From positions 1 through 45,855 of the forward strand of contig CABUBH010000012.1 in NCBI GenBank assembly GCA_902489775.1: a DNA stretch of 45,855 nucleotides. Reading direction: 5' to 3'. The position numbers and the translations under genes are program-made. Below the pieces are notes generated by a model. The model was not told the DNA's origin. It searched no databases and saw only the letters and a program-made list of their open reading frames with translations. This stretch comes from an uncultured Collinsella sp. (GTDB lineage: Bacteria; Actinomycetota; Coriobacteriia; Coriobacteriales; Coriobacteriaceae). Shown piece after piece: positions 1 through 8,287 of the stretch (position 1 is its first letter; each line of letters begins with the position of its first letter).

Positions 1-1364
1 AGGGCGAGCGAGCCGATCAGGCCGATGTTGGGGCCTTCGGGGGTCTCGATCGGGCACATGCGGCTGTAGTGCGAATTGTGAACGTCGCGGACGGCCGTCG
101 GCACGTTGGTGCGGCGGCTGGAGCCGGACTTGTGGCCGGCAAGACCGCCAGGGCCGAGTGCGGACAGACGGCGCTTGTGGGTCAGACCGGTCAGGGGGTT
201 CGCCTGGTCCATGAACTGCGAGAGCTGCGAGGAACCGAAGAACTCCTTGATGGAGGCCACGATCGGGCGGATGTTGATGAGCGACTGCGGGGTGATCTCG
301 TCGATGTCCTGGGAGCTCATGCGCTCACGGACGACGCGCTCCATACGGCTCATGCCGATACGGAACTGGTTGGCGACGAGCTCGCCGACGGTGCGGATAC
401 GGCGGTTGCCGAAATGGTCGATGTCGTCGACCTTGAAGCCCTGCTCGCCGGCAGCGAGGGACAGCAGGTAACGCAGCGTCGCGACGATATCCTCGTCGGT
501 GAGCACCGTGACCTCTTCCTCGGTGGTGAGGTTGAGCTTCTTGTTGACCTTGTAACGACCGACGCGGGCCAGGTCGTAGCGCTGCGGATTGAAGAGCAGA
601 CCCTCGAGCAGGCTGCGGGAAGCGTCCACGGTGGGAGGCTCACCCGGGCGCAGACGACGGTAGATCTCGATGAGGGCGTCCTCGCGAGTGAGGGCGGTGT
701 CGCGCTCCAGGGTGCGCTTGATCACATCGGAGTTGCCGAGCAGCTCGATGATGTCGTCGTTGGTGACGGCGATGCCAAGGGCGCGCAGGAACATCGTGGC
801 GCTCTGCTTGCGCTTACGGTCGATGGAGACCATGAGCTGGTCGCGCTTGTCGACCTCAAACTCAAGCCAGGCACCGCGGGACGGGATGATCTGGGCCTTG
901 TAGATCTGCTTGCCCGAATCCATCTCGGAGCTGTAGTACACGCCCGGGGAGCGGACGAGCTGCGAGACGACGATACGCTCGGTACCGTTGATGATGAAGG
1001 TGCCCTGATCGGTCATCATGGGGAAGTCGCCCATGAAGACGAGCTGCTCCTTGATCTCGCCGGTCTCCTTGTTGGTGAGACGGACGTCGGTCAGAAGCGG
1101 AGCCTGATAGGTCATATCCTTCTCGCGGCACTCCTCGACGGTGTGCGCGGGGTCGCCGAACTGATGCTCGCCGAAGGTAACCTCGAGAACATGGTTCTGG
1201 CTCTGGATGGGGCTGGATTCCTTGAACGCCTCACGAAGGCCCTCGTCCTTAAAACGCTCAAAGGATTCCCTTTGAACAGAGATAAGGTTGGGGAGCTCCA
1301 TGGCCTCCGGGATTTTCCCGAAGCTGACGCGCTTGCGCTCAGTGGCAGTGTATGCGTAGGTCAC
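1..1364 (-). CDS. rpoB: RNA polymerase beta subunit, N-terminal part (3' end outside window)
   Basis: Catalytic core subunit of RNA polymerase. About 454 residues are visible, starting at a GTG preceded by AAGGAGG at 9-nt spacing. The rifampicin region is readable (GSSQLSQFMDQANPL, THKRRLSALGPGGL) and is followed by the conserved CPIETPEGPNIGLIGSLA. Between GPGGL and VRDVH there are 16 residues (AGHKSGSSRRTNVPTA), whereas E. coli and M. tuberculosis have about 8 (RERAG type), so fork-loop 2 is altered. No frame break is seen. The gene is separated from rplL by galU, which is unusual. A promoter candidate lies at 1438-1465. Confidence 0.98.
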   Translation of the reverse strand, partial: MTYAYTATERKRVSFGKIPEAMELPNLISVQRESFERFKDEGLREAFKESSPIQSQNHVLEVTFGEHQFGDPAHTVEECREKDMTYQAPLLTDVRLTNKETGEIKEQLVFMGDFPMMTDQGTFIINGTERIVVSQLVRSPGVYYSSEMDSGKQIYKAQIIPSRGAWLEFEVDKRDQLMVSIDRKRKQSATMFLRALGIAVTNDDIIELLGNSDVIKRTLERDTALTREDALIEIYRRLRPGEPPTVDASRSLLEGLLFNPQRYDLARVGRYKVNKKLNLTTEEEVTVLTDEDIVATLRYLLSLAAGEQGFKVDDIDHFGNRRIRTVGELVANQFRIGMSRMERVVRERMSSQDIDEITPQSLINIRPIVASIKEFFGSSQLSQFMDQANPLTGLTHKRRLSALGPGGLAGHKSGSSRRTNVPTAVRDVHNSHYSRMCPIETPEGPNIGLIGSLA

Positions 1365-1437
1365 CAGGTTTTTCCTCCTTCACGGAAATGCTCGGTGGGT
1401 TGGCGAGGCATAGCTTCGCCAGTTATCGCAACCTAAT

Positions 1438-1465
1438 AGTTTATCAGGTACCGACCGTTGGGCAA
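1438..1465 (-). promoter_or_regulatory. Candidate rpoB promoter
   Basis: Reading the minus strand, TTGCCC (1460-1465) and TAAACT (1438-1443) are separated by 16 bp and lie about 75 bp upstream of the rpoB GTG. A separate promoter makes sense because galU, with its own terminator, sits between rplL and rpoB. The match to sigma-70 consensus is moderate. Confidence 0.45.
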
Positions 1466-1533
1466 GAAAAGCCTTGACGCGATTGAGTTTTTGGAGTAGC
1501 AAAGTTTTTCGACAGAAAAGGTGCAGGTAGATA

Positions 1534-1574
1534 GGTATATACCGAACATCTGTTCATATATTTTCTGTGAACAG
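1534..1574. repeat. Two palindromes upstream of rpoB
   Basis: A perfect 10-bp palindrome GGTATATACC occupies 1534-1543. It is followed by an inverted repeat CTGTTCA/TGAACAG (1550-1556 and 1568-1574, 11-bp gap). They lie between the galU terminator and the rpoB promoter candidate. They may be operator sites, but no protein partner can be named. Confidence 0.4.
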
Positions 1575-1598
1575 AGGGCTGGCAATCGCAGCTCTTAT

Positions 1599-1631
1599 AA
1601 AAAACGGGCGCGAACCGAAGTCCGCGCCCGT
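1599..1631 (-). terminator. Terminator of galU
   Basis: A 9-bp perfect stem (1604-1612 with 1623-1631) is followed on the minus strand by six T residues. It begins about 20 bp past the galU stop codon and should isolate galU from rpoB. Confidence 0.85.
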
Positions 1632-1651
1632 AAATGTCGATGCTCGAAGGC

Positions 1652-2560
1652 TTACTTGCGCATCAAACCGCCGCGCTCGTCGATGGCGTCCCAGAAGGCG
1701 CCGGCAAAGCGAGGATCGCTTGCGGCCATGAGGGCATTGGTGGCCATCCAGCCAGACGGGGTGCCGGTATCGTAGCCCGAGAGCGGGTCGATGACGACGG
1801 CGTACATGGCCTCGCGATCGAGCGAGCGGGCCATGGCGTCGGTCAGCTGAATCTCGCCGCCCTTGCCGGCCTGCTGATCGGCGAGCAGGTCCATGACCAG
1901 CGGGCTCAGCAGGTAACGACCGACGATGTACAGGTTGGACGGAGCCGCCTCGGGAGCGGGCTTCTCGACCAGACCGCCGATGCGCCAAACGGCACCGGGC
2001 TCGTCGTCGGCAGCATTCTCGAAGCCCTCGAGTGAGCCAACGCGATCGCCGGCGATGACGCCATAGCGGCTGACTTCCTCGGGAGCGCACGCGGCAACGG
2101 CGATAACCGAAGCGCCACCGTGCTCCTTGGAGACGGCCAGCATCTTGTCGCAGATGTCGCGGTTGGGCACAACGTAGTCGCCCAGAAGAACCAGGAAGTT
2201 CTCCCCTGCCACAGCATCGGCGGCAGAGCGAATGGCGTGACCGAGGCCCTTGGGCTCGTACTGATAACGGAAATCGACCGGCATGCCGCCCGCATGGGCG
2301 ACGGCGTCGGCGTAAGCATCCTTACCGCGCTCGCGCAGCAGATTCTCGAGCGAGCGATCGGGCTGGAAGTAGCTCAGCAGCTCGGGCTTACCGGGAGAGG
2401 TAACGATGATGGCGTCGTCGACCTCCTCGGGGTCGAGCGCCTCCTCGACGACATACTGGATGACCGGCTTGTCGAGCACCGGCAGCATCTCTTTGGGCGT
2501 GCACTTAGTGCCAGGCAGAAAACGCGTGCCAAGACCGGCGGCGGGGATGATTGCCTTCAT
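1652..2560 (-). CDS. galU: UTP-glucose-1-phosphate uridylyltransferase
   Basis: Makes UDP-glucose from UTP and glucose-1-phosphate for glycan and envelope synthesis. The 302-residue product has the nucleotidyltransferase signature near its N-terminus (AAGLGTRFLPGTKCTPKEML), PKGLGHAI, LLGDYVVP and the substrate loop VEKPAPEAAPSNL, as in the GalU family, at the expected length. ATG at 2560 is chosen. A TTG at 2569 is in frame but sits too close to AAAGGA. The gene lies between rplL and rpoB, an unusual place, and is bounded by terminators on both sides. Confidence 0.93.
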   Translation of the reverse strand: MKAIIPAAGLGTRFLPGTKCTPKEMLPVLDKPVIQYVVEEALDPEEVDDAIIVTSPGKPELLSYFQPDRSLENLLRERGKDAYADAVAHAGGMPVDFRYQYEPKGLGHAIRSAADAVAGENFLVLLGDYVVPNRDICDKMLAVSKEHGGASVIAVAACAPEEVSRYGVIAGDRVGSLEGFENAADDEPGAVWRIGGLVEKPAPEAAPSNLYIVGRYLLSPLVMDLLADQQAGKGGEIQLTDAMARSLDREAMYAVVIDPLSGYDTGTPSGWMATNALMAASDPRFAGAFWDAIDERGGLMRK

Positions 2561-2817
2561 GTTATTCAAGGATCCTTTCGCAGGCGCAGAATGCGCCCTC
2601 TGCGTGCGGCACGGCGGCCGCAGACCAAATTGCGATACTGAAGTATCTTACCGCCGGAGACATACGTCGCCGTAAGGCAAACGCAATTCTTCAGCAGGTC
2701 AACGCAAATTATTGCTCGAATGGTGCAATTTTACGCCCCAGCGGTAACGGGATTGGCACGGCGAAGATAGCGGTGTTCTGCGTGCCGAGCAATGGGAATG
2801 AGGGGCCAAAACAAAAA
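2561..2817. other. Intergenic region upstream of galU
   Basis: About 260 bp between the galU start and the rplL terminator. The galU ribosome site AAAGGA is present. A galU promoter is expected here on the minus strand, and TAAGAT around 2645 is a possible -10 box, but no convincing -35 partner is seen. No gene is supported. Confidence 0.4.
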
Positions 2818-2846
2818 AGACGGGGCTCGCAATGCGAACCCCGTCT
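2811..2846 (-). terminator. Terminator of the rplJ-rplL operon
   Basis: A long GC-rich hairpin (2818-2846, stem about 13 bp) is followed on the minus strand by TTTTTTGTTTT. It lies just downstream of the rplL stop, so rpoB and galU are probably not co-transcribed with rplL except by read-through. Confidence 0.9.
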
Positions 2847-2873
2847 GCAAAGAAACCTGGCGAGAGAGCCTGA

Positions 2874-3251
2874 TTACTTGAGGGTGACAGCAGCGCCAGC
2901 AGCCTCGAGCTTCTCCTTGGCAGCCTCGGCGTCCTCCTTCTTGGCACCCTCGAGAACAGCCTTGGGAGCGCCCTCGACGACCTCCTTGGCCTCCTTCAGG
3001 CCAAGGTTGGTGAGCTCACGGACGGCCTTGATGACCTGGATCTTGTTGTCGCCGAAGCCCTCGAGCACGACGTCAAACTCGGTCTTCTCCTCGGCCTCAG
3101 CAGCGCCAGCAGCGGGAGCGGCGACAACAGCGGCAGGAGCAGCGGCGGAAACGCCGAAGGTGTCCTCGATAGCCTTGACGAGCTCGGAAGCCTCGAGAAG
3201 GGTCATTTCCTTAAGAGCATCGATGATCTCATCGGTGGTAAGCTTAGCCAT
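2874..3251 (-). CDS. rplL: 50S ribosomal protein L7/L12
   Basis: Stalk protein of the large ribosomal subunit that recruits translation GTPases. The 125-residue product starts MAKLTTDEIIDAL after AAAGGA at 7-nt spacing; an in-frame upstream extension lacks a ribosome site. It has an N-terminal dimerisation helix, an Ala/Pro-rich hinge (residues ~36-52) and the C-terminal domain with KTEFDVVLEGFG and IKVIKAVRELTNLGLKEAK. It follows rplJ by about 100 bp in the same operon. Confidence 0.97.
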   Translation of the reverse strand: MAKLTTDEIIDALKEMTLLEASELVKAIEDTFGVSAAAPAAVVAAPAAGAAEAEEKTEFDVVLEGFGDNKIQVIKAVRELTNLGLKEAKEVVEGAPKAVLEGAKKEDAEAAKEKLEAAGAAVTLK

Positions 3252-3353
3252 TTCTAAGTCCTTTCGGTTTCCGTGCGAATGCACGGAGATCAGTTAAAAC
3301 ACAGCGCGAATGCGCCAGGGGTGCGGCGTTGCCGCCGCGGGTGAAAACAGCGA

Positions 3354-3875
3354 CTAGGCTGCCTTCTGCTCGGAGACCTGCTGGATCGAACGAGCGAGAC
3401 CAGAGGAAACGCCGTTGACGCAGACAGCGATGTCGCGAGCGAAACCGGAGATGAGACCGGCGATCTGGCCGAGAAGCTGATCCTTGGTGGGCAGCTCGGC
3501 GATAGCCTTAACATCATCAGCGGAAACGGCCTTGCCGTCGGAGATACCGCCCTTGATCTCAAGGACGCCCTTGGACTTAGCGGAGAAGTCCTTAAGGGCC
3601 TTAGCGGCCTCGACCGGCTCGGACTCGTAGAACACATAAGCGACGGGGCCGGCGAGGATCTCGTCGAGCTCGGGCTGCTCCTGGTTCTTGAGAGCGATCT
3701 TGACCAGGTTGTTCTTGTAGACCTTCATCTCGGCGCCGCACTCGCGAAGCTGATGACGCAGCTCCTGAGCCTGCTTAACCGTCAGACCGTTGTAGTTGAC
3801 GACGAACAGACCGGCGTTCTCGGCGATACGGGACTCAATCTCTGCAACCTTGTCGATTTTGTACTGCTGGGGCAT
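3354..3875 (-). CDS. rplJ: 50S ribosomal protein L10
   Basis: Stalk base protein that anchors L7/L12 dimers and represses its own operon. The 173-residue product has the family pattern FVVNYNGLTVKQAQELR, KVYKNNLVKIAL and AGPVAYVF. The start ATG follows GAGGAGG at 8 nt. It is first in the rplJ-rplL operon, behind an L10 leader with an attenuator hairpin and a near-consensus promoter. Confidence 0.97.
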   Translation of the reverse strand: MPQQYKIDKVAEIESRIAENAGLFVVNYNGLTVKQAQELRHQLRECGAEMKVYKNNLVKIALKNQEQPELDEILAGPVAYVFYESEPVEAAKALKDFSAKSKGVLEIKGGISDGKAVSADDVKAIAELPTKDQLLGQIAGLISGFARDIAVCVNGVSSGLARSIQQVSEQKAA

Positions 3876-3937
3876 GAATTACACCTCCTCGAATTCTTTC
3901 CGGGCACGGTCCGCCACAAGGACGTGACGGGGGCATG

Positions 3938-4080
3938 TCCAAAAAGAAAGCCCCCGCGCTGCATGAGCGACGGGGGCGAGAAGACATATCTACTCGACCA
4001 CCTCGGCTGGCGGGATATCCCATTAAGCTCGCGGGCGATGCCCGTTTGCACCGGCTGTCTCTGGCAGCGGATTCGTGCGT
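3938..4080 (-). ncRNA. Ribosomal L10 leader with attenuator
   Basis: On the minus strand the 5' UTR of rplJ carries the L10-leader core GCCAGAGACAGCCGGTGC, then GCTTAATGGG and CCGCCAGCCGAGGT. A terminator-like hairpin (3950-3977) follows, with a T-rich tail TTTCTTTTT. This matches the known L10(L12)4-binding autoregulatory leader, in which protein binding favours early termination. The identification rests on motif and position; no covariance model was run. Confidence 0.85.
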
Positions 4081-4091
4081 GAACCGAAAGT

Positions 4092-4120
4092 ATTATGGCG
4101 GGGACCCCGGCGTCGGTCAA
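4092..4120 (-). promoter_or_regulatory. rplJ-rplL promoter
   Basis: TTGACC (4115-4120) and CATAAT (4092-4097) on the minus strand are separated by 17 bp, close to sigma-70 consensus, just upstream of the L10 leader. The -35 end is included in a large inverted repeat whose far copy carries a degenerate version of the same promoter facing the other way. Confidence 0.85.
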
Positions 4121-4346
4121 CGGGAAACCGGGCTGCACACAATTCCACCATTCCGGCCACGTCGCCGAAGGCCGGGCGCAAGGTTTTCGCTCGGTCAAGT
4201 CCTGGCTCGCACGAAGAGCACATTAAGTGCTCTTCGGCTCGTGCGGAATCTACGAAAACCTTGCGCCCGGCCTTCGGCGGCGCGGCCTGCGGTGACTTTG
4301 GGGCAGCCCGGTTTTCCGTTGAGCGATGCCCCCACGCATAATCCTT
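4115..4346. repeat. Large inverted repeat upstream of rplJ
   Basis: A perfect 27-bp arm at 4163-4189 is repeated in inverse at 4253-4279. Outside it, 22-bp arms (4115-4136 and 4303-4324) match at 20 of 22 positions and include the -35 box of the rplJ promoter. The inverse copy continues with CATAAT near 4337, a truncated promoter copy. Between the arms is a further hairpin with GAAGAGCAC/GTGCTCTTC around an ATTAA loop. The arms suggest an inverted duplication. No gene is supported in 4121-4380. Confidence 0.8.
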
Positions 4347-4380
4347 ATGTCGGTGGGCTGATGCGTTGCGTCCCGTTGGG

Positions 4381-5517
4381 CTATAAGGTTGAAATGAAGG
4401 TGGACAGGCGATTTAAGCCTTCGTCCAAATCTTGGTCGGAGACGCAGTAGCTTAGGCGGATGTGGCCTTCGGTGCCGAAACAGTCGCCCGGGACTAGGGC
4501 TACGTTTGCTTCTTTGATGGCTTTGATGCAGAAGGCTTCGCTTGTTAGGCCGAATTGTTTGATGCTCGGGAAAGCGTAGAAGGCTCCTGCGGGCTCTACT
4601 GCGTCGAGGCCCATAGCGTTTAAGGCTGCGAGCACGCATTTGCGGCGGGCTCGGTAGACTTTGAGCATGGGGGTTGGGTCGACGGTGAGGGCTCGGGCTG
4701 CGGCATCCATCTCAAAGGAGACGGCGCTCGATACTAAGTATTGGTGGGCCTTTGCGATCTCGGCGATGACGGGGGCTGCGGCTGCGAGCCAACCCAGGCG
4801 CCAGCCGGTCATGGCCCAGGGCTTGGAGAAGCTCTCGATGACCACTGTCTGCTCGCGTAGCTCCGGGTGGCGCTGGGCAAATCGCTCGTAGCCATCCACA
4901 TAGACCAGACGGTTGTATACGTCGTCGCAGACTACGTAGATGCCCGCCTGCTCCGCTACGCGTGCCACGGCGTCGAGCGATGCCGCGTTGAGAATGCAGC
5001 CCGTAGGATTGTTGGGCGAGCAGATAACGATGGCCTTGGTCGCCGGGGTCACACAGGCGCGAAGCGCTTCCTCGTCAATCTGAAATTGCGCGGGCTCCGT
5101 ATCCAAATAGACCGCTTTGGCGTGATTGGCCACGACGATGCTCTCGTACAAACCAAAAGCCGGCGTGGGAATGATGACCTCGTCGCCGGGGTTGAGCATG
5201 GCCATAAACGTAGCCGACAGGGCCTCGGTCGCACCATCGGTCAGGATGACCTCATCGGCGGAAAATGCCAGGCCCGCGTCACCCATATATTTGGACAGTG
5301 CCTCGCGCAGGGCGGGACGGCCGTTGTTGGGCGGATAGTGCGTGTCGCCGCGGTCGAGCGAGGCCGTCACCTCGGCGCTAATCACATCGGGCGTGGGAAA
5401 ATCGGGCTCGCCAAGCGCAAGCGCGATGCACCCCGGGTGCTGGGCGGCGAGCGCATTGATCCGACGGATGCCGGAGGGCTTGAGCGTGGCAAGCGAGGTA
5501 TTCATGGGCAGACGCAT
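4381..5517 (-). CDS. PLP-dependent class I/II aminotransferase
   Basis: Fold-type I aminotransferase, probably acting on aspartate, aromatic or similar amino acids. The 378-residue protein shows LALGEPDFPTPD, TDGATEALSATF, SPNNPTG, a YVVCDDVYNRL loop and the PLP lysine in SFSKPWAMTGWRLGW. The C-terminal LSYCVSD carries the carboxylate-binding Arg (HIRLSY). Start ATG follows GAAAGGAA at 4 nt. It is monocistronic, minus strand, ending about 30 bp from the inverted repeat. Substrate cannot be told from sequence alone. Confidence 0.88.
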   Translation of the reverse strand: MRLPMNTSLATLKPSGIRRINALAAQHPGCIALALGEPDFPTPDVISAEVTASLDRGDTHYPPNNGRPALREALSKYMGDAGLAFSADEVILTDGATEALSATFMAMLNPGDEVIIPTPAFGLYESIVVANHAKAVYLDTEPAQFQIDEEALRACVTPATKAIVICSPNNPTGCILNAASLDAVARVAEQAGIYVVCDDVYNRLVYVDGYERFAQRHPELREQTVVIESFSKPWAMTGWRLGWLAAAAPVIAEIAKAHQYLVSSAVSFEMDAAARALTVDPTPMLKVYRARRKCVLAALNAMGLDAVEPAGAFYAFPSIKQFGLTSEAFCIKAIKEANVALVPGDCFGTEGHIRLSYCVSDQDLDEGLNRLSTFISTL

Positions 5518-5610
5518 GGCGTTCCTTTCGTAAGGGTTGCACTAGGATAGCGCGGCGGAGCGCCACCAGACGGTGTAACCTAAACGGAAACCAACCGGAA
5601 AGGAGGTGGC

Positions 5611-6270
5611 ATGGAGACGACCGCACGCGGCGATGTACCAAAAACGTTGCAAACCATTGCGTATATCAGCATTCCCAATAGCGCCGATCTTGAGTTTTTG
5701 CTCTGGGACCTGCAGGATGCCATCGCGGCGTATGCCCGGCTTTCCGGTACTTCGCTCCCCCGCCCGGTTGGCTTGAAGGCAAATGACGTCGGTGCAGTCG
5801 ATGGCATAGTGCTCGCTGTTGATGATGCATTTGATGATGAGGCGATGACCGCTGTCGAGCAGATACTCGATCGCCTTGGGAATACAGAAACACGCGTCTA
5901 TGTCGTCGTCCAGGCCGCGTCCAAAAACAACAAGCAGGCGGACGAAGTTCTCGACCGCCTGTATCGGGCATGTCTTCTACGTGACCTGCCATGGTGCGAC
6001 GGCGTTGTCATCTGTGCCAGCAGCGGCATCGCAGCGCTTCGCCACTCCCCGCGTATGGGCCTCTTGCGTCGGCCATTTTCGGAAGCGATGGATAAGCTTG
6101 TGGGCGCTGTGCGCATGGGCTGCTCCATTGAGCATGCGCAGCTGCTTGGCGGCGGCGATGTCGGTAGCGTCGATGTCGACGGCATGGTGCGCGTCAAGCC
6201 CGCGCTGCCCGCACCGATCTGGCATGCCATCATGAAACGCCTCGGCACCAGCGCCCAATCAGATATCTAA
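5611..6270 (+). CDS. Hypothetical protein, possible flavodoxin-like fold
   Basis: A 219-residue protein behind a strong AAAGGAGG ribosome site, divergent from the aminotransferase. Alternating beta/alpha patterns are visible (IDGIVLAVDDAF-like, RVYVVVQAAS, CDGVVICASSG), ending with an RRPFSEAMDKLVGAVRMG segment reminiscent of NADPH-dependent FMN-reductase-like proteins. No diagnostic flavin motif is clear, so I do not assign a function. No signal peptide or membrane segment is seen. It ends 1 bp from the convergent glycosylase gene. Confidence 0.75.
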   Translation: METTARGDVPKTLQTIAYISIPNSADLEFLLWDLQDAIAAYARLSGTSLPRPVGLKANDVGAVDGIVLAVDDAFDDEAMTAVEQILDRLGNTETRVYVVVQAASKNNKQADEVLDRLYRACLLRDLPWCDGVVICASSGIAALRHSPRMGLLRRPFSEAMDKLVGAVRMGCSIEHAQLLGGGDVGSVDVDGMVRVKPALPAPIWHAIMKRLGTSAQSDI

Positions 6271-6271
6271 A

Positions 6272-6835
6272 TTACAGAGCGCCCCAGTCAACGGCCTCGC
6301 GCCAGCGCTCGATAAGGCGTTCCAGGCGCCATGCCGCATTGGCGGGACTTGTCGACGGCAGAACGATGGCCGACAGCCCCGTGCGTTCTTGTAGGTAGCG
6401 CTTGTAGAGCCGACCAGCTGTACCACCGTTGCATATCACCTGCTCAATGGGAGCTGCGCCGGTAATGCGCTCGACATGCGCCGGAACGACGTTTTTGATG
6501 CTGGCGTCGCTTGAGCCCTTAATGTCGCAGCTCTCGATTACATCCCACAGGGCCACGCCGCCGTTGAGCAGCATGGAGCGCTTGGCGGCAATCGAGGCAT
6601 CGGGCGTCGCGGGCTCACCGCTTGCCAAAGGATCGCCCTCGTTGGGCGGCACGGGCGCACCGAGGCACGCGGCCATCACGCGCCAAAAGCGGTTCTGCGG
6701 ATTGCCGTAATAGAAGGCATTGGCACGCGAGAGCACCGAGGGAAACGACCCCAGCACCAAAACGCGCGAGCGCTCGTCAAACACGGGTTCAAACCCATGC
6801 TCAATATGCTGATAACCCTCATCTGGCGTGGCCAC
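6272..6835 (-). CDS. DNA-deoxyinosine glycosylase (family 6 UDG superfamily)
   Basis: Base-excision repair enzyme that removes hypoxanthine from deaminated DNA. The 187-residue protein has VLVLGSFPSVLSRANAFYYG and NPQNRFWRVM near the N-terminus, ALWDVIESCDIKGSSDASI in the middle and LPSTSPANA near the C-terminus, the pattern of hypoxanthine-DNA glycosylases. The GTG start is 3 nt after the amylase stop, and GAGGG inside the end of that gene provides the ribosome site, so translation is probably coupled. Confidence 0.85.
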   Translation of the reverse strand: MATPDEGYQHIEHGFEPVFDERSRVLVLGSFPSVLSRANAFYYGNPQNRFWRVMAACLGAPVPPNEGDPLASGEPATPDASIAAKRSMLLNGGVALWDVIESCDIKGSSDASIKNVVPAHVERITGAAPIEQVICNGGTAGRLYKRYLQERTGLSAIVLPSTSPANAAWRLERLIERWREAVDWGAL

Positions 6836-6838
6836 GAG

Positions 6839-8215
6839 CTAGGCCCTCAACAGATAACGCACCTCATAGGGCGCAAGTTCAAGGGAGCCCGGCAGCTCGA
6901 CCGTGGGCGCGTCGTCGGCAAGCAGGTCGACGAAGGAGCCGTTGAGTTCGCCGGCTCCAAAGGAATAGGGCTCGTTCACGGCATTGACCGCCACGAGCAC
7001 CGTCGCGTCGTCGCAGGCGCGCTCGAACAGCAGTTGTTTGTTCTGGATCACCACGTTGCGATAGGCACCATAGTTGAGGGCACGAGCCGCCGCATCGTTT
7101 GCCGAGCGCAGGTGCGCCAGCTGCGTGACAAATGTCGTCAGATCGTTGGGCGCAGGCTCATCGAGCGCAGGACGCAGCGCCCAATCGCCATCGGAGCCGC
7201 CCTTTTCGCCGGCAATCCCCCACTCGCTGCCATAGTAGACGCACGGAATGCCCGGCATGCCAAACAGCATGCCATAGGCGGGGCGCAGGCAGGACTTGTC
7301 CGTCAGGATGCTCGCCAGGCGCGGCACATCGTGGTTGTCGACAAACGACAGCAGGTGTTTGCCACGGTAGATGCACCACGGGTCACCGCCAAACTGACGG
7401 TGCAACGAATGGGCGATCTCGAACATGTTGACCGAGTTAAAGCTGGAGTATAGGCCCTTGTAGCACTCGTAGTTGGTGCAGGAGTCGAGCATTTCCTCGT
7501 TGACGATCTGGTTGTAGTCGCCGTGAAGCGTCTCACCAATCAGCACAAAGTCGGGCTTGAGCTCACGGGTAAAGGAGTGCAGGCGGCGCATAAAATCGCG
7601 ATCGAGCATATAGGCAACGTCCAAGCGCAGGCCGTCGACGCCAAAGACCTCGGCCCAGCGACGCACGGACTCAAGCAGGTAATCGACCACGGCGGGGTTT
7701 TGCAGGTTGAGCTTCACAAGCTCAAAATGGCCTTCCCAGCCCTCATACCAAAAGCCATCGCCATAGCAGGAGTCGCCGTCAAAGCTGATGTGGAACCAAT
7801 CCTTGTAGGGCGAGTCCCACTTACGCTCCTGCACATCGCGGAAGGCCCAAAAGCCGCGACCGACGTGGTTGAAAACGGCATCGAGCACCACGCGGATGCC
7901 ATGGGCATGCAGCGTGTCGCATACGGCGGCAAAGTCGGCATCCCCACCCAGGCGGCGGTCGACATGGCGCAGGCTGCGCGTGTCGTAACCGTGGCTATCA
8001 GACTCGAGTGGAGGATTGATCAGCACGGCGCCAATACCGAGTCCCTGCAGGTAGTCGGCCCATTGGGCGATTTTCATAATGGGAGCATCGGGGTTGGGTG
8101 CGGCGCCGGCAGCTTGGGAGAGTTCATCCTCGGCAACGGGCGCGGCATTCTCACGCGGAGCTCCGCAAAAGCCCAGCGGATAGATCTGATAGAACGTCGT
8201 CTCGTATGCCCACAT
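6839..8215 (-). CDS. Alpha-amylase family glycoside hydrolase (GH13)
   Basis: Cytoplasmic GH13 enzyme (458 residues, no signal peptide), likely acting on maltodextrins. The conserved regions are present in order: DAVFNHVG, GLRLDVAYML with the nucleophile Asp, IGETLHGD with the acid/base Glu, and FVDNHDVPR with the third carboxylate. MWAYETTFYQIYPLGF at the start is typical of cyclomaltodextrinase-like members, and CYGDGFWYEGWEGH replaces the usual domain-B sequence. ATG at 8215 follows GGGAGG at 5 nt; a longer in-frame start lacks a ribosome site. Exact specificity is not determinable. Confidence 0.9.
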   Translation of the reverse strand: MWAYETTFYQIYPLGFCGAPRENAAPVAEDELSQAAGAAPNPDAPIMKIAQWADYLQGLGIGAVLINPPLESDSHGYDTRSLRHVDRRLGGDADFAAVCDTLHAHGIRVVLDAVFNHVGRGFWAFRDVQERKWDSPYKDWFHISFDGDSCYGDGFWYEGWEGHFELVKLNLQNPAVVDYLLESVRRWAEVFGVDGLRLDVAYMLDRDFMRRLHSFTRELKPDFVLIGETLHGDYNQIVNEEMLDSCTNYECYKGLYSSFNSVNMFEIAHSLHRQFGGDPWCIYRGKHLLSFVDNHDVPRLASILTDKSCLRPAYGMLFGMPGIPCVYYGSEWGIAGEKGGSDGDWALRPALDEPAPNDLTTFVTQLAHLRSANDAAARALNYGAYRNVVIQNKQLLFERACDDATVLVAVNAVNEPYSFGAGELNGSFVDLLADDAPTVELPGSLELAPYEVRYLLRA

Positions 8216-8287
8216 AGCAACCTCCCGGTAAGCCCAACACAACGACATCCATTGTATGCCCGGCTTGTATCCTCTTCCCCAAAATAA

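Noticed and set aside
69..1436. A long plus-strand open frame opposite rpoB
   Set aside because: The minus strand encodes clear RpoB sequence; the plus frame is an effect of high-GC third-position bias.
3935..4450. Frames across the rplJ upstream region
   Set aside because: They run through the L10 leader, the promoter and the inverted repeat and have no ribosome site; repeated residues come from the DNA repeat.
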